Below, piece by piece: positions 1 through 9,268 of a stretch of 64,000 nt of DNA. This stretch comes from Marinomonas foliarum. Lineage in GTDB: Bacteria; Pseudomonadota; Gammaproteobacteria; Pseudomonadales; Marinomonadaceae. Location of the stretch: NCBI RefSeq assembly GCF_003337275.1, contig NZ_QPJQ01000005.1, forward strand, positions 62,001-126,000. The letters run 5' to 3'. Below the pieces are notes generated by a model. The model saw only the letters and a list, made by a program, of their open reading frames with translations, made no database searches and was not told where the DNA came from. Each line of letters opens with the position of its first letter. Position 1 is the stretch's first letter. The position numbers and the translations under genes were made by a program.

Positions 1-612
1 GCCAATAGCAAAGGGGCGATCTAAGTAAACCATTAACCCGCCAAAGAAGTTGGCCAGTAAATCTTTTGCGGCAAAGCCTACGGCAATACCACCAACACCG
101 CCAAATGCTAATACCCCAGAAATGCTGTAACCTAGAGTCTGTAGCGCTACTAACACGGCAGTAATAATGATGGTTGCGCGTAAGAGCTTGCTGATTGCGC
201 TAGCGGTTGTGTAATCAACCTTGTTAGCGATTTTATTCGAGCTTGTTAAGGTGCGCTCGCTTTCGGAGATGCAGCGTAAAATGAACCAAGTTAGTAGGGC
301 AATAATGCCGACTTCACGGGTCGCCTTAATGAAAGATATGAAGTTAGGGTCTAGCTCTTTACCAGATATCTCTGCCGCGACACTTAACCCTGCTAACCAT
401 ATGAATACACCGATTGGCTTTTGTGCTGCGTGAATTAAAACGTTGTCCCAAGGTGTTTTGGTCTTTTCTAGCTGTTTATCTATGCGCATTAAAATGCGAG
501 TGGCAATAAAGTTGATGGTGAGAGTGATTAGTACCACTAAAAAGACTCGAACGATCCAGTGCATCTTAGTATCACCAAGACCTAAATATACTTGCATTGT
601 TTCCCAGTTCAT
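1..612 (-). CDS. MscS-family mechanosensitive channel (partial, N-terminal part)
   Basis: The gene reads leftward from an ATG at 612 and leaves the window after 204 codons, so the C-terminal cytoplasmic domain is missing. The N-terminal part has hydrophobic helices starting about residue 20. The last ~40 residues are the Gly/Ala-rich pore helix of MscS proteins (GVGGIAVGFAAKDLLANF), followed by the typical DRPF segment. MscS channels sit in the inner membrane and release solutes on hypo-osmotic shock. The gene runs in the same direction as mgtE, with about 60 bp between them. Family assignment is firm; the exact paralogue cannot be told from the fragment. Confidence 0.85.
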   Translation of the reverse strand, partial: MNWETMQVYLGLGDTKMHWIVRVFLVVLITLTINFIATRILMRIDKQLEKTKTPWDNVLIHAAQKPIGVFIWLAGLSVAAEISGKELDPNFISFIKATREVGIIALLTWFILRCISESERTLTSSNKIANKVDYTTASAISKLLRATIIITAVLVALQTLGYSISGVLAFGGVGGIAVGFAAKDLLANFFGGLMVYLDRPFAIG

Positions 613-674
613 TTTTATTACTCTATATCTTTTATGTTCGTGAATGGCTTGGATTAAATGTTAGGCCTGTTGCG

Positions 675-2006
675 TTAAATAAGTAATAAGGTTCCTAGCC
701 CTAAGAAGGCAACAAACCCCGCGATGTCTGTTACCGTAGTTAAAATAACGGAGCCAGAAAGAGCGGGATCAATACGTAGTTTGTCCAGTAGTACTGGGAT
801 TAAAACGCCTGATAAGGCAGCCATGATTATATTGACGATAATGGCTAAGCCGATCACCATGCCAAGCATTGGGCTTTCGAACCACCATAAGGTGACTACG
901 CCAATGACAATGGCCCACAATATACCGTTTAGACTGCCGACTTTTAACTCTTTGGATAATAGTGACTTTAAATTGCTGCGAGTAATCTGTCCAAGTGCTA
1001 AGCCTCGGACAATTAGCGTGAGAGTCTGGCTACCAGCGATACCGCCCATAGAGGCAACAACAGGCATTAATACCGCCAGTGCAACAACTTGTTGCAGGGT
1101 GGCTTCAAACAGCCCGATAAAAGCCGAAGCTAGGAATGCGGTTAGCAAATTGATGCCAAGCCAGATTCCACGGGTTGCGGCGCTGCGTTTTACTGGTGCA
1201 AATAGGTCAGATTCTTCGTTCAGACCTGCGGTCGACATCTGCTGTGCTTCATGCTCTAAACGCCAAGTTTCCATGGCGAGCCCTGCGTGAAAGCGACCTA
1301 ATAAAATTTGGTTGTCATCCACAACGGGTAGAGCAGAAAGTGATGAGCGTTCAAGTTGCTCCGAGGCTTTTGTAAGTTCGGTGCTAGCGTTGATGAATGA
1401 GCATTCTTCATCAATTAGACTAGAGATAGCTTCATGGCCTTGAGCTTTAAATAGTTGGTCGAATTTTACGCAACCAACCCAGCGCCCTGTTCTATTCACC
1501 AGATAAATCATGTCTGTGTAATTTGGTGTGCTTTTTTTTAGGAGCCTCATTACTTCAGAAGTCCGAATGGACTGAGATGCAATCAATAACTCGTGATCGA
1601 TCCAACGACCAACAACGTCATCATCGTAAACGATACCTTGTTGGTAATATTCACGTTGCTTGGTGTCCATTTGCTTCAGCGCAATGTCTACGAGTCGATC
1701 TGGTAGAGAATCGGTTATTTCAAGTAAATCTTCCGCATCAACATCTGTGAACAGTGTTTCTATCTCTGAATCATCAAGCTCCTTGAGCAATAGTTGACGA
1801 GATTCGCCACGCATCTCAACTAGGATGTCCAGTCGATTGGCTTGTTTGATGTTTGCCCATGCTTGTCGTCGTTGCACAAGTGGTATGGATTCAAGTGCTA
1901 GCGCTACATCGTCTGGCGTTAGCTCTGAAATAGCGTTGTTAACGGACTCGGGAGAGTGTTCGTCATGAATGAGGGTTTCTATGAGGGCGGCGACTTGGCT
2001 ATGCAC
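675..2006 (-). CDS. mgtE: Magnesium transporter MgtE
   Basis: The 443-residue protein matches MgtE in length (about 450) and domain order. An acidic N-terminal helical superhelical domain (about 1-125) is followed by paired CBS domains (about 130-255), a connecting helix and five membrane helices (about 280-443). Conserved membrane motifs are visible: PVVASMGGIAGSQT and, near the end, DPALSGSVILTTVTDIAGF, whose Asp lines the ion path in the family. MgtE is an inner-membrane Mg2+ channel gated by Mg2+ binding to the N and CBS domains. The usual GGNAGNQ motif reads GGIAGSQ here, a modest deviation. No Mg2+ riboswitch is recognisable upstream. Confidence 0.93.
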   Translation of the reverse strand: MHSQVAALIETLIHDEHSPESVNNAISELTPDDVALALESIPLVQRRQAWANIKQANRLDILVEMRGESRQLLLKELDDSEIETLFTDVDAEDLLEITDSLPDRLVDIALKQMDTKQREYYQQGIVYDDDVVGRWIDHELLIASQSIRTSEVMRLLKKSTPNYTDMIYLVNRTGRWVGCVKFDQLFKAQGHEAISSLIDEECSFINASTELTKASEQLERSSLSALPVVDDNQILLGRFHAGLAMETWRLEHEAQQMSTAGLNEESDLFAPVKRSAATRGIWLGINLLTAFLASAFIGLFEATLQQVVALAVLMPVVASMGGIAGSQTLTLIVRGLALGQITRSNLKSLLSKELKVGSLNGILWAIVIGVVTLWWFESPMLGMVIGLAIIVNIIMAALSGVLIPVLLDKLRIDPALSGSVILTTVTDIAGFVAFLGLGTLLLI

Positions 2007-2359
2007 AGAGCATCCTTAAAACACTGAAAAATGATATTTACAATAACATGCTTTTTAGTGTCTGACATAGCTGAGCGTAGATCAAGCAAGACTTTGTTTT
2101 TACAAGATTTTATTGAAAACCTTTCATATTTTTGAATAACTTTGTCAAATTGTGATGATTAATTCCTCGGCTGGGGTGCTGTTTGGGTGACTTTGAGAGT
2201 ACGCTCTGGCGAGACAGGATCTTTCTGACAGTGTAGAATTTAGCGCACTTAAAATGCAGGTTCGTGTTACTTGTAAATGTGTTTTGTTTTTTGTGCCAGT
2301 TTCTGCGGATTATGGCATTGGTATAGGTCAGCATTATTTTATAGGCGCGTCCCTTCTTT
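2007..2359. promoter_or_regulatory. Divergent intergenic region mgtE / trpG
   Basis: This 353-bp AT-rich region separates mgtE (leftward) from the trp genes (rightward) and must hold both promoters. I see no tRNA, no convincing small gene and no tryptophan-rich leader peptide. A 74-codon reading frame on the minus strand here has no family features or ribosome site. Confidence 0.4.
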
Positions 2360-2938
2360 ATGTTATTGATGATCGATAATTATGATTCTTTTACTTACAA
2401 CCTTGTGCAGTATTTTCGTGAGTTGGGTGCGGATGTGCGAGTGTTTCGTAATGACGAAATTAGTGTTGAGGAAATTGAGCGCCTTGCGCCTTCTCATTTG
2501 GTGATCTCTCCGGGCCCTTGTACGCCAAATGAAGCGGGGGTTTCTATGCCTGCAATAGCGGCATTTGCAGGAAAAATTCCTATATTGGGCATTTGCTTAG
2601 GCCATCAAAGTATTGGTCAGGTCTTTGGTGGGGAGGTGATTCGTGCTAAAAATGTCATGCATGGCAAAACATCCTTGATTTACCATCAAAATACCTCGGT
2701 ATTTTCTGGATTGCCAAACCCTCAAACCGCAACACGTTATCATTCTTTAGTGGTGTCTGCTGACTCTTTGCCGGACTGCCTTGAAGTGACGGCGTGGAGT
2801 CAAAATGCGGCTGGTGAACGAGATGAAATTATGGGGATTCGACACAAAACGCTTGCCGTTGAAGGGGTGCAGTTTCATCCTGAGTCGATTCTGACAGAGT
2901 CAGGTCATGCTTTGTTGGCCAATTTCTTAACGCGATAG
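2360..2938 (+). CDS. trpG: Anthranilate synthase component II (glutamine amidotransferase)
   Basis: A 192-residue class I glutamine amidotransferase that supplies ammonia to TrpE for making anthranilate from chorismate, the first step of tryptophan synthesis. The catalytic triad is visible: Cys79 in GICLGHQ, with His173 and Glu175 in FHPES. The start ([14 protein letters not shown]) is the usual beginning of TrpG/PabA. It heads a trpG-trpD-trpC unit, an arrangement known from pseudomonads and relatives where trpE lies elsewhere. The same protein may also serve as PabA for folate synthesis; the sequence cannot separate the two roles. The ribosome site before the ATG is weak. Confidence 0.95.
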   Translation: MLLMIDNYDSFTYNLVQYFRELGADVRVFRNDEISVEEIERLAPSHLVISPGPCTPNEAGVSMPAIAAFAGKIPILGICLGHQSIGQVFGGEVIRAKNVMHGKTSLIYHQNTSVFSGLPNPQTATRYHSLVVSADSLPDCLEVTAWSQNAAGERDEIMGIRHKTLAVEGVQFHPESILTESGHALLANFLTR

Positions 2939-2961
2939 TTTTAACAAGATAGGAGAGGCTG

Positions 2962-4002
2962 GTGGATATTCAAAGAGCAATTGCTGCAGTTGTTGAGCGC
3001 CATGATTTGAGCGGCGACGAGATGCGAATAGTGATGAATGACATCATGACGGGAAAGGCCACTCCAGCACAAATAGGCGGTTTTTTAATTGGCCTTAGAA
3101 TGAAAGGTGAGACTGTCGAAGAGATTACGGCAGCAGCGCAGGTGATGCGAGAATTATCCAGCAAGGTAAACTTGAACCTTGAGCATGTTGTTGACACTTG
3201 TGGTACGGGTGGCGACGGTGGGAATTTGTTTAATGTGTCTACCGCGTCTGCTTTTGTTGTTGCTGCGGCTGGCGGTAAAGTGGCAAAGCATGGTGGCCGC
3301 TCTGTTTCTTCTAAGTCTGGTAGTGCTGATGTGCTTGAGCAGGCTGGTATTTACCTTGGACTCAATGCGGAGCAAGTTTGCCGTTGTGTTGAAGAAATTG
3401 GTTTGGGCTTTATGTTTGCCCCTAATCATCACTCTGCGATGAAGTACGCAGTGGGGCCTCGAAAAGAGATGGCGGCACGTACTATTTTTAATTTGCTTGG
3501 CCCTCTAACAAATCCTGCAAATGCAAAGTGCCAGGTAATGGGAGTGTTTCACCAAAAATGGGTTCGTCCTATTGCTGAGGTGTTAAAGGCTTTGGGTAGT
3601 GAGCATGTTATGGTTGTGCATTCAGAAGATGGTTTGGATGAGATTAGTATTGCTGCCCCAACCTATGTAGCAGAGCTAAAAAATGGGGAAATTCTAGAAT
3701 ATAAGATCTCTCCTGAAGATTTTGGTATCCCTTTACAATCAATTGATTCGATTCAGGCTGTAGATGCGACGGAAAGCTTAGCTTTAGTGAAAATGGCATT
3801 GGATGGCAAGGGGAAAATTAATCCCGCTAGAGATATTGTGGCTCTTAATGCTGGTGCGGCAATTTATGTCTCTGGTATTGCAGACACGTTAGCTGAAGGT
3901 GTGAATATTGCGGAAGATGTGATTGGTGGTGGTACGGCCAAAGTTAAAATGTCTGAGCTTGCTAGTTTCACGCGTTGTTTTATGAGTTCTGACTCACTGT
4001 AG
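2962..4002 (+). CDS. trpD: Anthranilate phosphoribosyltransferase
   Basis: The 346-residue enzyme joins anthranilate to PRPP in the second step of tryptophan synthesis. The start is a GTG preceded by AGGAGAG. Family signatures are present: the PRPP-binding [14 protein letters not shown] loop near residue 80, [15 protein letters not shown] near residue 107, and [21 protein letters not shown] near residue 165. It lies 23 bp after trpG and 20 bp before trpC, so the three are almost certainly cotranscribed. Length is normal for the family. Confidence 0.96.
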   Translation: MDIQRAIAAVVERHDLSGDEMRIVMNDIMTGKATPAQIGGFLIGLRMKGETVEEITAAAQVMRELSSKVNLNLEHVVDTCGTGGDGGNLFNVSTASAFVVAAAGGKVAKHGGRSVSSKSGSADVLEQAGIYLGLNAEQVCRCVEEIGLGFMFAPNHHSAMKYAVGPRKEMAARTIFNLLGPLTNPANAKCQVMGVFHQKWVRPIAEVLKALGSEHVMVVHSEDGLDEISIAAPTYVAELKNGEILEYKISPEDFGIPLQSIDSIQAVDATESLALVKMALDGKGKINPARDIVALNAGAAIYVSGIADTLAEGVNIAEDVIGGGTAKVKMSELASFTRCFMSSDSL

Positions 4003-4022
4003 AAAATAGGAGCAGTAGCCTA

Positions 4023-4838
4023 ATGCAAATAGAAACCCCGACAATTCTTAAGAAAATTGTGGAGCGAAAGTATGAGGAGATTGCTGAGCGTAAATCTCAT
4101 ACGCCGTATGGAAACTTAGAGGTCGCGGCCTCAGTAGCAAATGTTCATAACGCGCCACGTGGCTTTGCTCAAGCCTTAAGGCATAAAGTTGCCATAGGAA
4201 AAGCGGGTGTCATTGCAGAAATTAAGCAAGCCTCGCCTAGCAAAGGAATTATACGCGCCCCCTTTATTCCTGCCGATATTGCTCGTTCCTATGAGCGATC
4301 TGGAGCAGCTTGTTTATCTGTTTTGACAGACAGTGACTTTTTTAAAGGGCATGAAGATTACCTAGTGGAAGCTCGTGCAGCTTGTAAGCTGCCAGTGATT
4401 CGAAAAGACTTTATTGTCGACGAATATCAGGTGTTAGAAGCGAGGGCGATAGGTGCTGACTGCATTCTTTTAATTGCAGCTTGCCTTGATGGTGAGAAAT
4501 TGCGTGAGCTGGATCGAATGGCGCGAGATCTTGGAATGGATGTGCTTGTTGAAGTACACAATCGCCCTGAATTGGAATTGGCTCTGGAGTACACTGAGAC
4601 AGAGTTGTTTGGTATTAATAACCGTGATTTACATACGTTTGAGCTTAGTTTGAATCACACGTTTGAATTGATGGGTAGTGTGCCTTCCGATCGTCTTATT
4701 GTTACGGAAAGTGGAATCCATACTCGAGATGATGTTGCGATCATGCGTGAAAAAGGCATTCATGCCTTTTTGGTTGGTGAGGCCTTTATGCGTGCTGACG
4801 ATCCAGGTGAAAAATTGGCAGAACTGTTTCAGTCTTAG
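4023..4838 (+). CDS. trpC: Indole-3-glycerol phosphate synthase
   Basis: A 271-residue TIM-barrel enzyme that closes the indole ring from CdRP. Catalytic-region motifs are present: [13 protein letters not shown] with the first barrel lysine, [20 protein letters not shown] and LIVTESGI. It is the monofunctional form, not fused to TrpF, as is usual in pseudomonad-like lineages. It ends the trp unit; the OsmC-family gene follows 43 bp later on the same strand. Confidence 0.96.
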   Translation: MQIETPTILKKIVERKYEEIAERKSHTPYGNLEVAASVANVHNAPRGFAQALRHKVAIGKAGVIAEIKQASPSKGIIRAPFIPADIARSYERSGAACLSVLTDSDFFKGHEDYLVEARAACKLPVIRKDFIVDEYQVLEARAIGADCILLIAACLDGEKLRELDRMARDLGMDVLVEVHNRPELELALEYTETELFGINNRDLHTFELSLNHTFELMGSVPSDRLIVTESGIHTRDDVAIMREKGIHAFLVGEAFMRADDPGEKLAELFQS

Positions 4839-4881
4839 TGGTGATGGTTTTAGTCTTGGCAAATTGAAGTAGGGTTGAATA

Positions 4882-5289
4882 ATGAAGACAAATGTAAGTT
4901 GGCAAGAAGATGTGCATTTTACCGCTGAAACTGGCTCTGGTTTTAAAATAGAGATTGATGGTAATCAGACTGCTGGGCCAAGACCAATGGAGCTTTTACT
5001 TGCAGGTTTGGGTGGCTGTACTTCTTATGATGTAGTTGGGATTCTTAAAAAAGCCCGTCAAGATGTGACGTCATGTGTGGCTCAAATTGATGCGGATCGA
5101 GCGGATGCAGTTCCGGCTGTATTCACAGAGATTCGAGTGCATTTTGTTGTGACAGGTCGCAACTTAAAAGAAAGCGTGGTGGCGCGTGCAGTGAAATTAT
5201 CGGCTGAGGAATATTGCTCTGCTTCTTTGATGTTAGAAAAAGGCGGAGTGAAGATAGTTCATAGTTTTGAAGTGGTTGAAGCTGAGTAA
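4882..5289 (+). CDS. OsmC/Ohr-family protein (YhfA-like)
   Basis: The 135-residue protein has the OsmC fold layout. Two cysteines sit in the family positions, one in GLGGCTSYDVVG and one in EEYCSASLML. Such proteins act as cytoplasmic thiol peroxidases on organic hydroperoxides, or for the YhfA subgroup have no proven substrate. The length and the RPMELLLAGLGGC segment favour the YhfA subgroup over Ohr. It follows trpC on the same strand and a strong terminator comes right after, so it may share the trp transcript. Confidence 0.85.
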   Translation: MKTNVSWQEDVHFTAETGSGFKIEIDGNQTAGPRPMELLLAGLGGCTSYDVVGILKKARQDVTSCVAQIDADRADAVPAVFTEIRVHFVVTGRNLKESVVARAVKLSAEEYCSASLMLEKGGVKIVHSFEVVEAE

Positions 5290-5316
5290 GACGACAAACT
5301 AAAAGCGTGGATTTAG

Positions 5317-5340
5317 AAAGAGCCGTAAGGCTCTTTTTTT
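5317..5340 (+). terminator. Rho-independent terminator after the osmC-family gene
   Basis: A perfect 8-bp stem AAAGAGCC/GGCTCTTT with a GTAA loop is followed directly by a T run. It ends the trpGDC-osmC unit and stands in front of the oppositely oriented tRNA. Confidence 0.9.
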
Positions 5341-5359
5341 GTGTCAGTTTCTAGATGTT

Positions 5360-5435
5360 TGGTGTCCCCACCAGGACTCGAACCTGGAATAGCTGCTTAG
5401 GAGGCGGCCGGTATATCCTGTTTACCTATGAGGAC
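5360..5435 (-). tRNA. tRNA-Arg (anticodon CCT)
   Basis: The reverse strand folds as a 76-nt tRNA. The acceptor stem is GTCCTCA/TGGGGAC with an encoded CCA end, the T arm contains GGTTCGAGTCC, and the anticodon loop CTCCTAA gives anticodon CCT (arginine, AGG codons). The organisation and the GTCCTC...GGGGAC acceptor resemble E. coli argW. The anticodon stem GCCGC/GCAGC has one C-A mismatch in the middle. It lies downstream of flgN on the same strand. No integrated element is seen next to it. Confidence 0.93.
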
Positions 5436-5516
5436 GTATTTGAAGAAGTGTTTTATACATTATTTGGGTTTGGAATACAAATGTATGGTCAATACGATGT
5501 TGATTTGTATGGTTTT

Positions 5517-5996
5517 TTACGCTCTACCAAGTGTGTGTTTGCTACTTATTGGGTGTGTCGAGCCTCTGGAGGTATAGACTTTATTTTTAGTGCTGTGGCC
5601 CTGTAGTAATTCAAAAAGATGCTTATTACGCTTTTGAAGTGTGTTGAGTACGCGTGCGTTAGTGTTGTTCTTGGTTTTGCACTTGTTGAGGAGTTCTTCG
5701 CACTCTTGCATGAGTAGGCGTACATTATCTAATGAACTGTCTTGAAGGTTAAGCCAGCTTTTAAATTCTTCTTCGGTTGGTTTTTTTCGGTCTACGATGT
5801 CAAATTTAATGAGAATGTTGACTCTTGTCTCATTAAGTTGATTCATTTCATCAAGGAGGGTTTGTTTCTGTTCCGCTATGCTAATGATGGTATCGCTGTC
5901 TAATTCGCCATAAGCAGAGCGTTCTTCATCAAGAAGCGCAGATAGTTTTTCTAATACCTCTTTGCTTCTGATGAATATTGGGGCGATAGGAATCAT
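5517..5996 (-). CDS. flgN: Flagellar export chaperone FlgN
   Basis: A 159-residue, mostly helical, charged protein with heptad-like leucines. It is the third gene of the usual flgA-flgM-flgN order, 37 bp after flgM. FlgN binds the hook-junction proteins FlgK and FlgL in the cytoplasm and takes them to the export gate. Sequence features of FlgN are weak in general, so context carries much of the call. The C-terminal tail after about residue 135 is basic and Ser/Thr-rich, as expected for a flexible end. Confidence 0.85.
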   Translation of the reverse strand: MIPIAPIFIRSKEVLEKLSALLDEERSAYGELDSDTIISIAEQKQTLLDEMNQLNETRVNILIKFDIVDRKKPTEEEFKSWLNLQDSSLDNVRLLMQECEELLNKCKTKNNTNARVLNTLQKRNKHLFELLQGHSTKNKVYTSRGSTHPISSKHTLGRA

Positions 5997-6033
5997 AAGG
6001 CAAACCGTTTGCTCGATGCATTGAGTTCATAGC

Positions 6034-6348
6034 TTAGAATAATGAATCCATAGAAGCCATGTTATTTGCTAACTTTTGCGTGTCGATTTTGTACTCGCCA
6101 GAAGCTATTGCGCTTTTAATTTGCTCTACTTTATCCATATCAACATCTGGTAAGTTGTTGATTTTAGATTGCTGGCTCTGTAGCGTTTGAGCTGTACCGC
6201 TTAATTTCACGGTATCTTCAGCAAGTGTGCCACCGCTTTGTACTGGGGTGTTTTTTGCTGTTACATTGCCCGCTACATCGTCTTTCTGCGATCGCTCACT
6301 TTTGTTTATCGTGTTCTGATTTGATAGACCTGTAAAATGTATTGCCAT
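6034..6348 (-). CDS. flgM: Anti-sigma-28 factor FlgM
   Basis: The 104-residue protein has the FlgM layout. The N-terminal half is polar and disordered-looking; the C-terminal half carries the sigma-binding region, with VKLSGTAQTLQ followed by DVDMDKVEQIKSAIASGEY. FlgM holds FliA inactive in the cytoplasm until it is secreted through the finished hook. It lies between flgA and flgN and has its own sigma-28 promoter upstream, which gives the classic feedback loop. Confidence 0.94.
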   Translation of the reverse strand: MAIHFTGLSNQNTINKSERSQKDDVAGNVTAKNTPVQSGGTLAEDTVKLSGTAQTLQSQQSKINNLPDVDMDKVEQIKSAIASGEYKIDTQKLANNMASMDSLF

Positions 6349-6384
6349 TGGGTTTTCCGCCCTTAAATAATTTGCCTGTCTATA

Positions 6385-6411
6385 TTGTCGGCAGAGTCTA
6401 GAAGAACTTTA
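6385..6411 (-). promoter_or_regulatory. Sigma-28 promoter of flgM
   Basis: On the minus strand TAAA is followed by 15 bases and then GCCGACAA, against the consensus TAAA-N15-GCCGATAA. It ends about 37 bp before the flgM start, so flgM (and flgN) can be made by FliA independently of flgA. Confidence 0.85.
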
Positions 6412-6464
6412 GTAAAAACTTTGGTGTAAAGAGTTTATAAGTTAAGCTGCCGAATAATCCTTAT

Positions 6465-7157
6465 TCAATAGTTTACAAGAACTTCACTGTTAGTTACAAC
6501 TTTGCCGTATATAATTCGTTCAGAACTTGTATTTTTAACTCGAATTTGTTGGCCTTTTACACCATTTTCTAAAGCAACGCCGTTCATCCTTACTATAATA
6601 GTGCCACTGCTTGCGGTAATGAGTACAAGGTCTCCTTTTTTTACCAGGGTTGGCAGGCTAGTTAGGTCATCTGTAATAAAGGTGTTGATCCGTAGGTTTC
6701 GAGAGGCAATGAGGCCGTAAGGTGGCTTTTTTAGTGTGAAGACATCGCCTCTTAGGGTGGATATGTCGACCTCGCCAACATCTGTGTTGGATTGGCTGAT
6801 AACTTGTCCGCGGTTTATTGGTGTGGTGGTCTTGATCGCGGGGATCGAGATACTTTGTGTAACTGGTATGTAGGATTTCCAAGTTGGTGATTGGCAACTT
6901 ATTTCATAGTTTGTACGTTTGATAGCGTCTGGTCGTTGATTATTTATTTGAATTGATCCACTTTCGCAGTCCGGCAGATAGTTTAAAGCGGCGAGGTTGT
7001 TTAGTGAAATACTGATGGCTGCATCAGGGTATATTTCTGACAATCGAGGAATCTCTACTTGGTTGATATAGAGGTTAATTTGCTCTTCTATGGAGGCTGC
7101 AAAAGTTAAACCTGCTTGGAAACAAATGAAGGCTATACTTAGCCTTATGATTCGCAT
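6465..7157 (-). CDS. flgA: P-ring assembly chaperone FlgA
   Basis: The 230-residue protein begins with a Sec signal peptide (MRIIRLSIAFICFQAGLTFA, cleavage near residue 21). The C-terminal half is an SAF-type domain with PINRGQVISQSNTDVGEVDI, and the end has the VRMNGVALENGVKGQQIRVKN block typical of FlgA. It is a periplasmic chaperone that helps FlgI form the P ring. It heads the leftward flgA-flgM-flgN group and diverges from cheV. Confidence 0.94.
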   Translation of the reverse strand: MRIIRLSIAFICFQAGLTFAASIEEQINLYINQVEIPRLSEIYPDAAISISLNNLAALNYLPDCESGSIQINNQRPDAIKRTNYEISCQSPTWKSYIPVTQSISIPAIKTTTPINRGQVISQSNTDVGEVDISTLRGDVFTLKKPPYGLIASRNLRINTFITDDLTSLPTLVKKGDLVLITASSGTIIVRMNGVALENGVKGQQIRVKNTSSERIIYGKVVTNSEVLVNY

Positions 7158-7252
7158 GATTCGCTCTCTTTGTTTATTATTGCGTGATTAGTAAGATAGT
7201 TAGTAAAAAAATCGAATTCACTTTATCATCGGACGATGCATTTTAACAATTT

Positions 7253-7267
7253 TGAGGTAATACCTCA
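7253..7267. promoter_or_regulatory. Perfect palindrome between flgA and cheV
   Basis: TGAGGTAATACCTCA is a perfect 15-bp palindrome around a central A, 30 bp before the cheV start and about 95 bp before the flgA start. A second shorter inverted repeat (CATCGGACGATG) lies at about 7228-7239. The placement in a divergent promoter region suggests an operator, but no known regulator is recognised. Confidence 0.45.
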
Positions 7268-7296
7268 GTATATGTTTATACATTTTGGAGGCGTTT

Positions 7297-8226
7297 ATGG
7301 CTGGAGTTTTGGATACTGTTAACCAACGTACACAGCTTGTAGGGGAAAACCGACTTGAATTGCTGTTGTTTCGCTTAAATGGTAAGCAGATTTACGGTAT
7401 TAACGTCTTTAAGGTAAAAGAAGTACTGCAGTGCCCTAAATTGACCACTATGCCTCATAGCTCACCAGTCGTTAGAGGGGTGGCTCATATTCGTGGTGGC
7501 ACGATTCCTATTTTAGATTTGGGCTTGGCTACAGGTGCAAGTCCTATTGAGAATATTAGTCAGTGCTTTGTTATTATTACTGAGTATAACCGCCGAATTC
7601 AGGGGTTCTTGGTGCGAGGTGTTGAACGCATTGTGAATATGAATTGGAGTGATATTCAGCCACCTCCAAAAGGCCTATCAAATGACAACTACTTGACGGC
7701 AGTTTGTCAGGTAGATAAAGAGATGGTTGAGATTATTGATGTAGAGCAAATTCTTTCTGAGGTTGCACCGACGCGCCAAGATATTTCAGATGGCATTGTT
7801 AATAATGGCGTCACTGAAAATGCCCAGAAGCATCATATTCTTATCGTAGATGATTCCTCTGTTGCCCGTAAGCAGATTAAGCGTTGTATGGAGCAAGTTG
7901 GCTTTGCAACAACCGTATTGTGTGATGGACGAGAGGCGCTGGATTATCTTCAGGCTTTGGTGGCAGATGGAAAAGATGTAACGAAAGAGTTTTCAATGGT
8001 CATTTCTGATATTGAAATGCCAGTGATGGATGGTTATACATTAACGACCGCCATTCGTAATGATAGCCGCTTACAAGATCTCTTTATTCTTCTTCACACT
8101 TCTTTAAGTGGTGTCTTTAATGAGGCAATGGTTAAGAAAGTTGGTGCTGACGGATTTTTAGCGAAATTTCAACCTGATGAGCTTGCCCGATTGGCAATAG
8201 AAACTGTTCAGGTGCAATCGGAATAA
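7297..8226 (+). CDS. cheV: Chemotaxis coupling protein CheV (CheW domain plus receiver)
   Basis: The protein has an N-terminal CheW-like domain (about 15-155) and a C-terminal response-regulator domain (about 175-305). The receiver has the acidic pocket in ILIVDDSS and the phospho-acceptor Asp in MVISDIEMPVMDGY. CheV couples receptors to CheA and is phosphorylated by it for adaptation. I start it at the ATG at 7297, which has GGAGG just upstream; an in-frame TTG at 7285 overlaps that ribosome site. cheR follows after 58 bp, the usual cheV-cheR pairing in front of flgB in polar flagellar clusters. Confidence 0.95.
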   Translation: MAGVLDTVNQRTQLVGENRLELLLFRLNGKQIYGINVFKVKEVLQCPKLTTMPHSSPVVRGVAHIRGGTIPILDLGLATGASPIENISQCFVIITEYNRRIQGFLVRGVERIVNMNWSDIQPPPKGLSNDNYLTAVCQVDKEMVEIIDVEQILSEVAPTRQDISDGIVNNGVTENAQKHHILIVDDSSVARKQIKRCMEQVGFATTVLCDGREALDYLQALVADGKDVTKEFSMVISDIEMPVMDGYTLTTAIRNDSRLQDLFILLHTSLSGVFNEAMVKKVGADGFLAKFQPDELARLAIETVQVQSE

Positions 8227-8284
8227 CATTTAGTCTCTCTTTAGATAGGCTTTATTTATTGAATCTGGAACGTATGGAGTTTTA

Positions 8285-9121
8285 ATGCTCAGTAGTACAA
8301 ATACAATTACGCCGAATGGTTATATCAGGTTCAGGGACTATCTGCAGAAAGTTTGCGGAATTTCGTTGAGTGATAATAAGCAGTACTTGGTTGCCAGTCG
8401 TTTGGGGAAAATCTTAGAAAGAGAGGGTTTTTCTAAAATAGAGCAGCTTGTAGATGCTTTGGAAAAATTTGGTGGCTCCAAATTGAAAGAAGAAGTCATT
8501 AATGCAATGACGACAAATGAAACCTTATGGTTTAGGGATACTCACCCGTTCACTATTTTGAAAGAGAAGGTGTTGCCAGAAATGACGGCATCCCCTTTGA
8601 GAATATGGTCGGCCGCATCCTCAACTGGTCAAGAACCTTACTCAATTAGTATGGTGATTGAAGAGTTTAAATCTTCTCGACCAGGTGTTTTAAAGGCAGG
8701 TGAAAAAATAGTTGCCACAGATATTTGTACTAATATTTTGAAGCATGCCAAGCAAGGTGAATACGATAGTTTGGCAATTGCTCGAGGTCTCGGTGCAGAT
8801 CTACAAAAGCGTTACTTTGACAAGATAAATGATGCTACTTGGAAAATTAAGTCGAATTTAGGCGCACGCGTTGAGTTTAAGTATTTGAATCTAATTGAGT
8901 CTTTCTCAATGTTAGGCAAATTTGATGTGATTTTTTGTCGAAACGTACTGATTTATTTTACCGTCGATCTTAAGTTAGATATTTTGAAAAGAATGCATGC
9001 CTCTTTAAAGCCGGGAGGGTATTTGTTTCTTGGTGGCTCAGAGGCGCTAAGTGGTCTTTCTGACTATTTCGAAATTGTGCAATGTCACCCAGGGATTGTT
9101 TACAAAGCTAAGGCTTTATAA
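8285..9121 (+). CDS. cheR: Chemotaxis protein methyltransferase CheR
   Basis: The 278-residue enzyme uses S-adenosylmethionine to methylate glutamates of chemoreceptors. It has the N-terminal helical CheR domain (about 10-70) and the methyltransferase domain after it. TTNETLWFRDTHPF, the SAM-binding WSAASSTGQEPYSISM and FDVIFCRNVLIYF are family signatures. There is no C-terminal VSEYQ-type tether. It follows cheV and is closed by a terminator. Confidence 0.96.
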   Translation: MLSSTNTITPNGYIRFRDYLQKVCGISLSDNKQYLVASRLGKILEREGFSKIEQLVDALEKFGGSKLKEEVINAMTTNETLWFRDTHPFTILKEKVLPEMTASPLRIWSAASSTGQEPYSISMVIEEFKSSRPGVLKAGEKIVATDICTNILKHAKQGEYDSLAIARGLGADLQKRYFDKINDATWKIKSNLGARVEFKYLNLIESFSMLGKFDVIFCRNVLIYFTVDLKLDILKRMHASLKPGGYLFLGGSEALSGLSDYFEIVQCHPGIVYKAKAL

Positions 9122-9148
9122 GTTACCTTAATTTTTTGCTTTTCAAAT

Positions 9149-9178
9149 AGCCTGTCCTGTTTATGGATGGGCTTTTTT
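9149..9178 (+). terminator. Rho-independent terminator after cheR
   Basis: The stem AGCCTGTCC/GGATGGGCT forms nine pairs, two of them G-T, with a short AT loop and a following T6 run. It separates cheVR from the flgB operon. Confidence 0.75.
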
Positions 9179-9268
9179 GTATCTTTTGTCCTACCTTTAA
9201 GTTTGCCGCTTTTTGCCGTTTAGCAGTATTTTTTATGTAAATCATTGAAAAACATAAGCTTTATTTAT

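Noticed and set aside
2110..2334. A 74-codon minus-strand frame upstream of trpG.
   Set aside because: No recognisable features or ribosome site, and it fills the promoter region.
2300..2359. Possible trp leader peptide or attenuator before trpG.
   Set aside because: No short frame with tandem Trp codons and no terminator/antiterminator pair were seen.
5360..5516. The tRNA-Arg gene as an attachment site of an integrated element.
   Set aside because: No integrase, no repeated 3' tRNA end and no foreign block next to it in the window.
5355..5606. An 83-codon plus-strand frame across the tRNA and flgN end.
   Set aside because: It runs through the tRNA-Arg gene and antisense to flgN, so it is a shadow.
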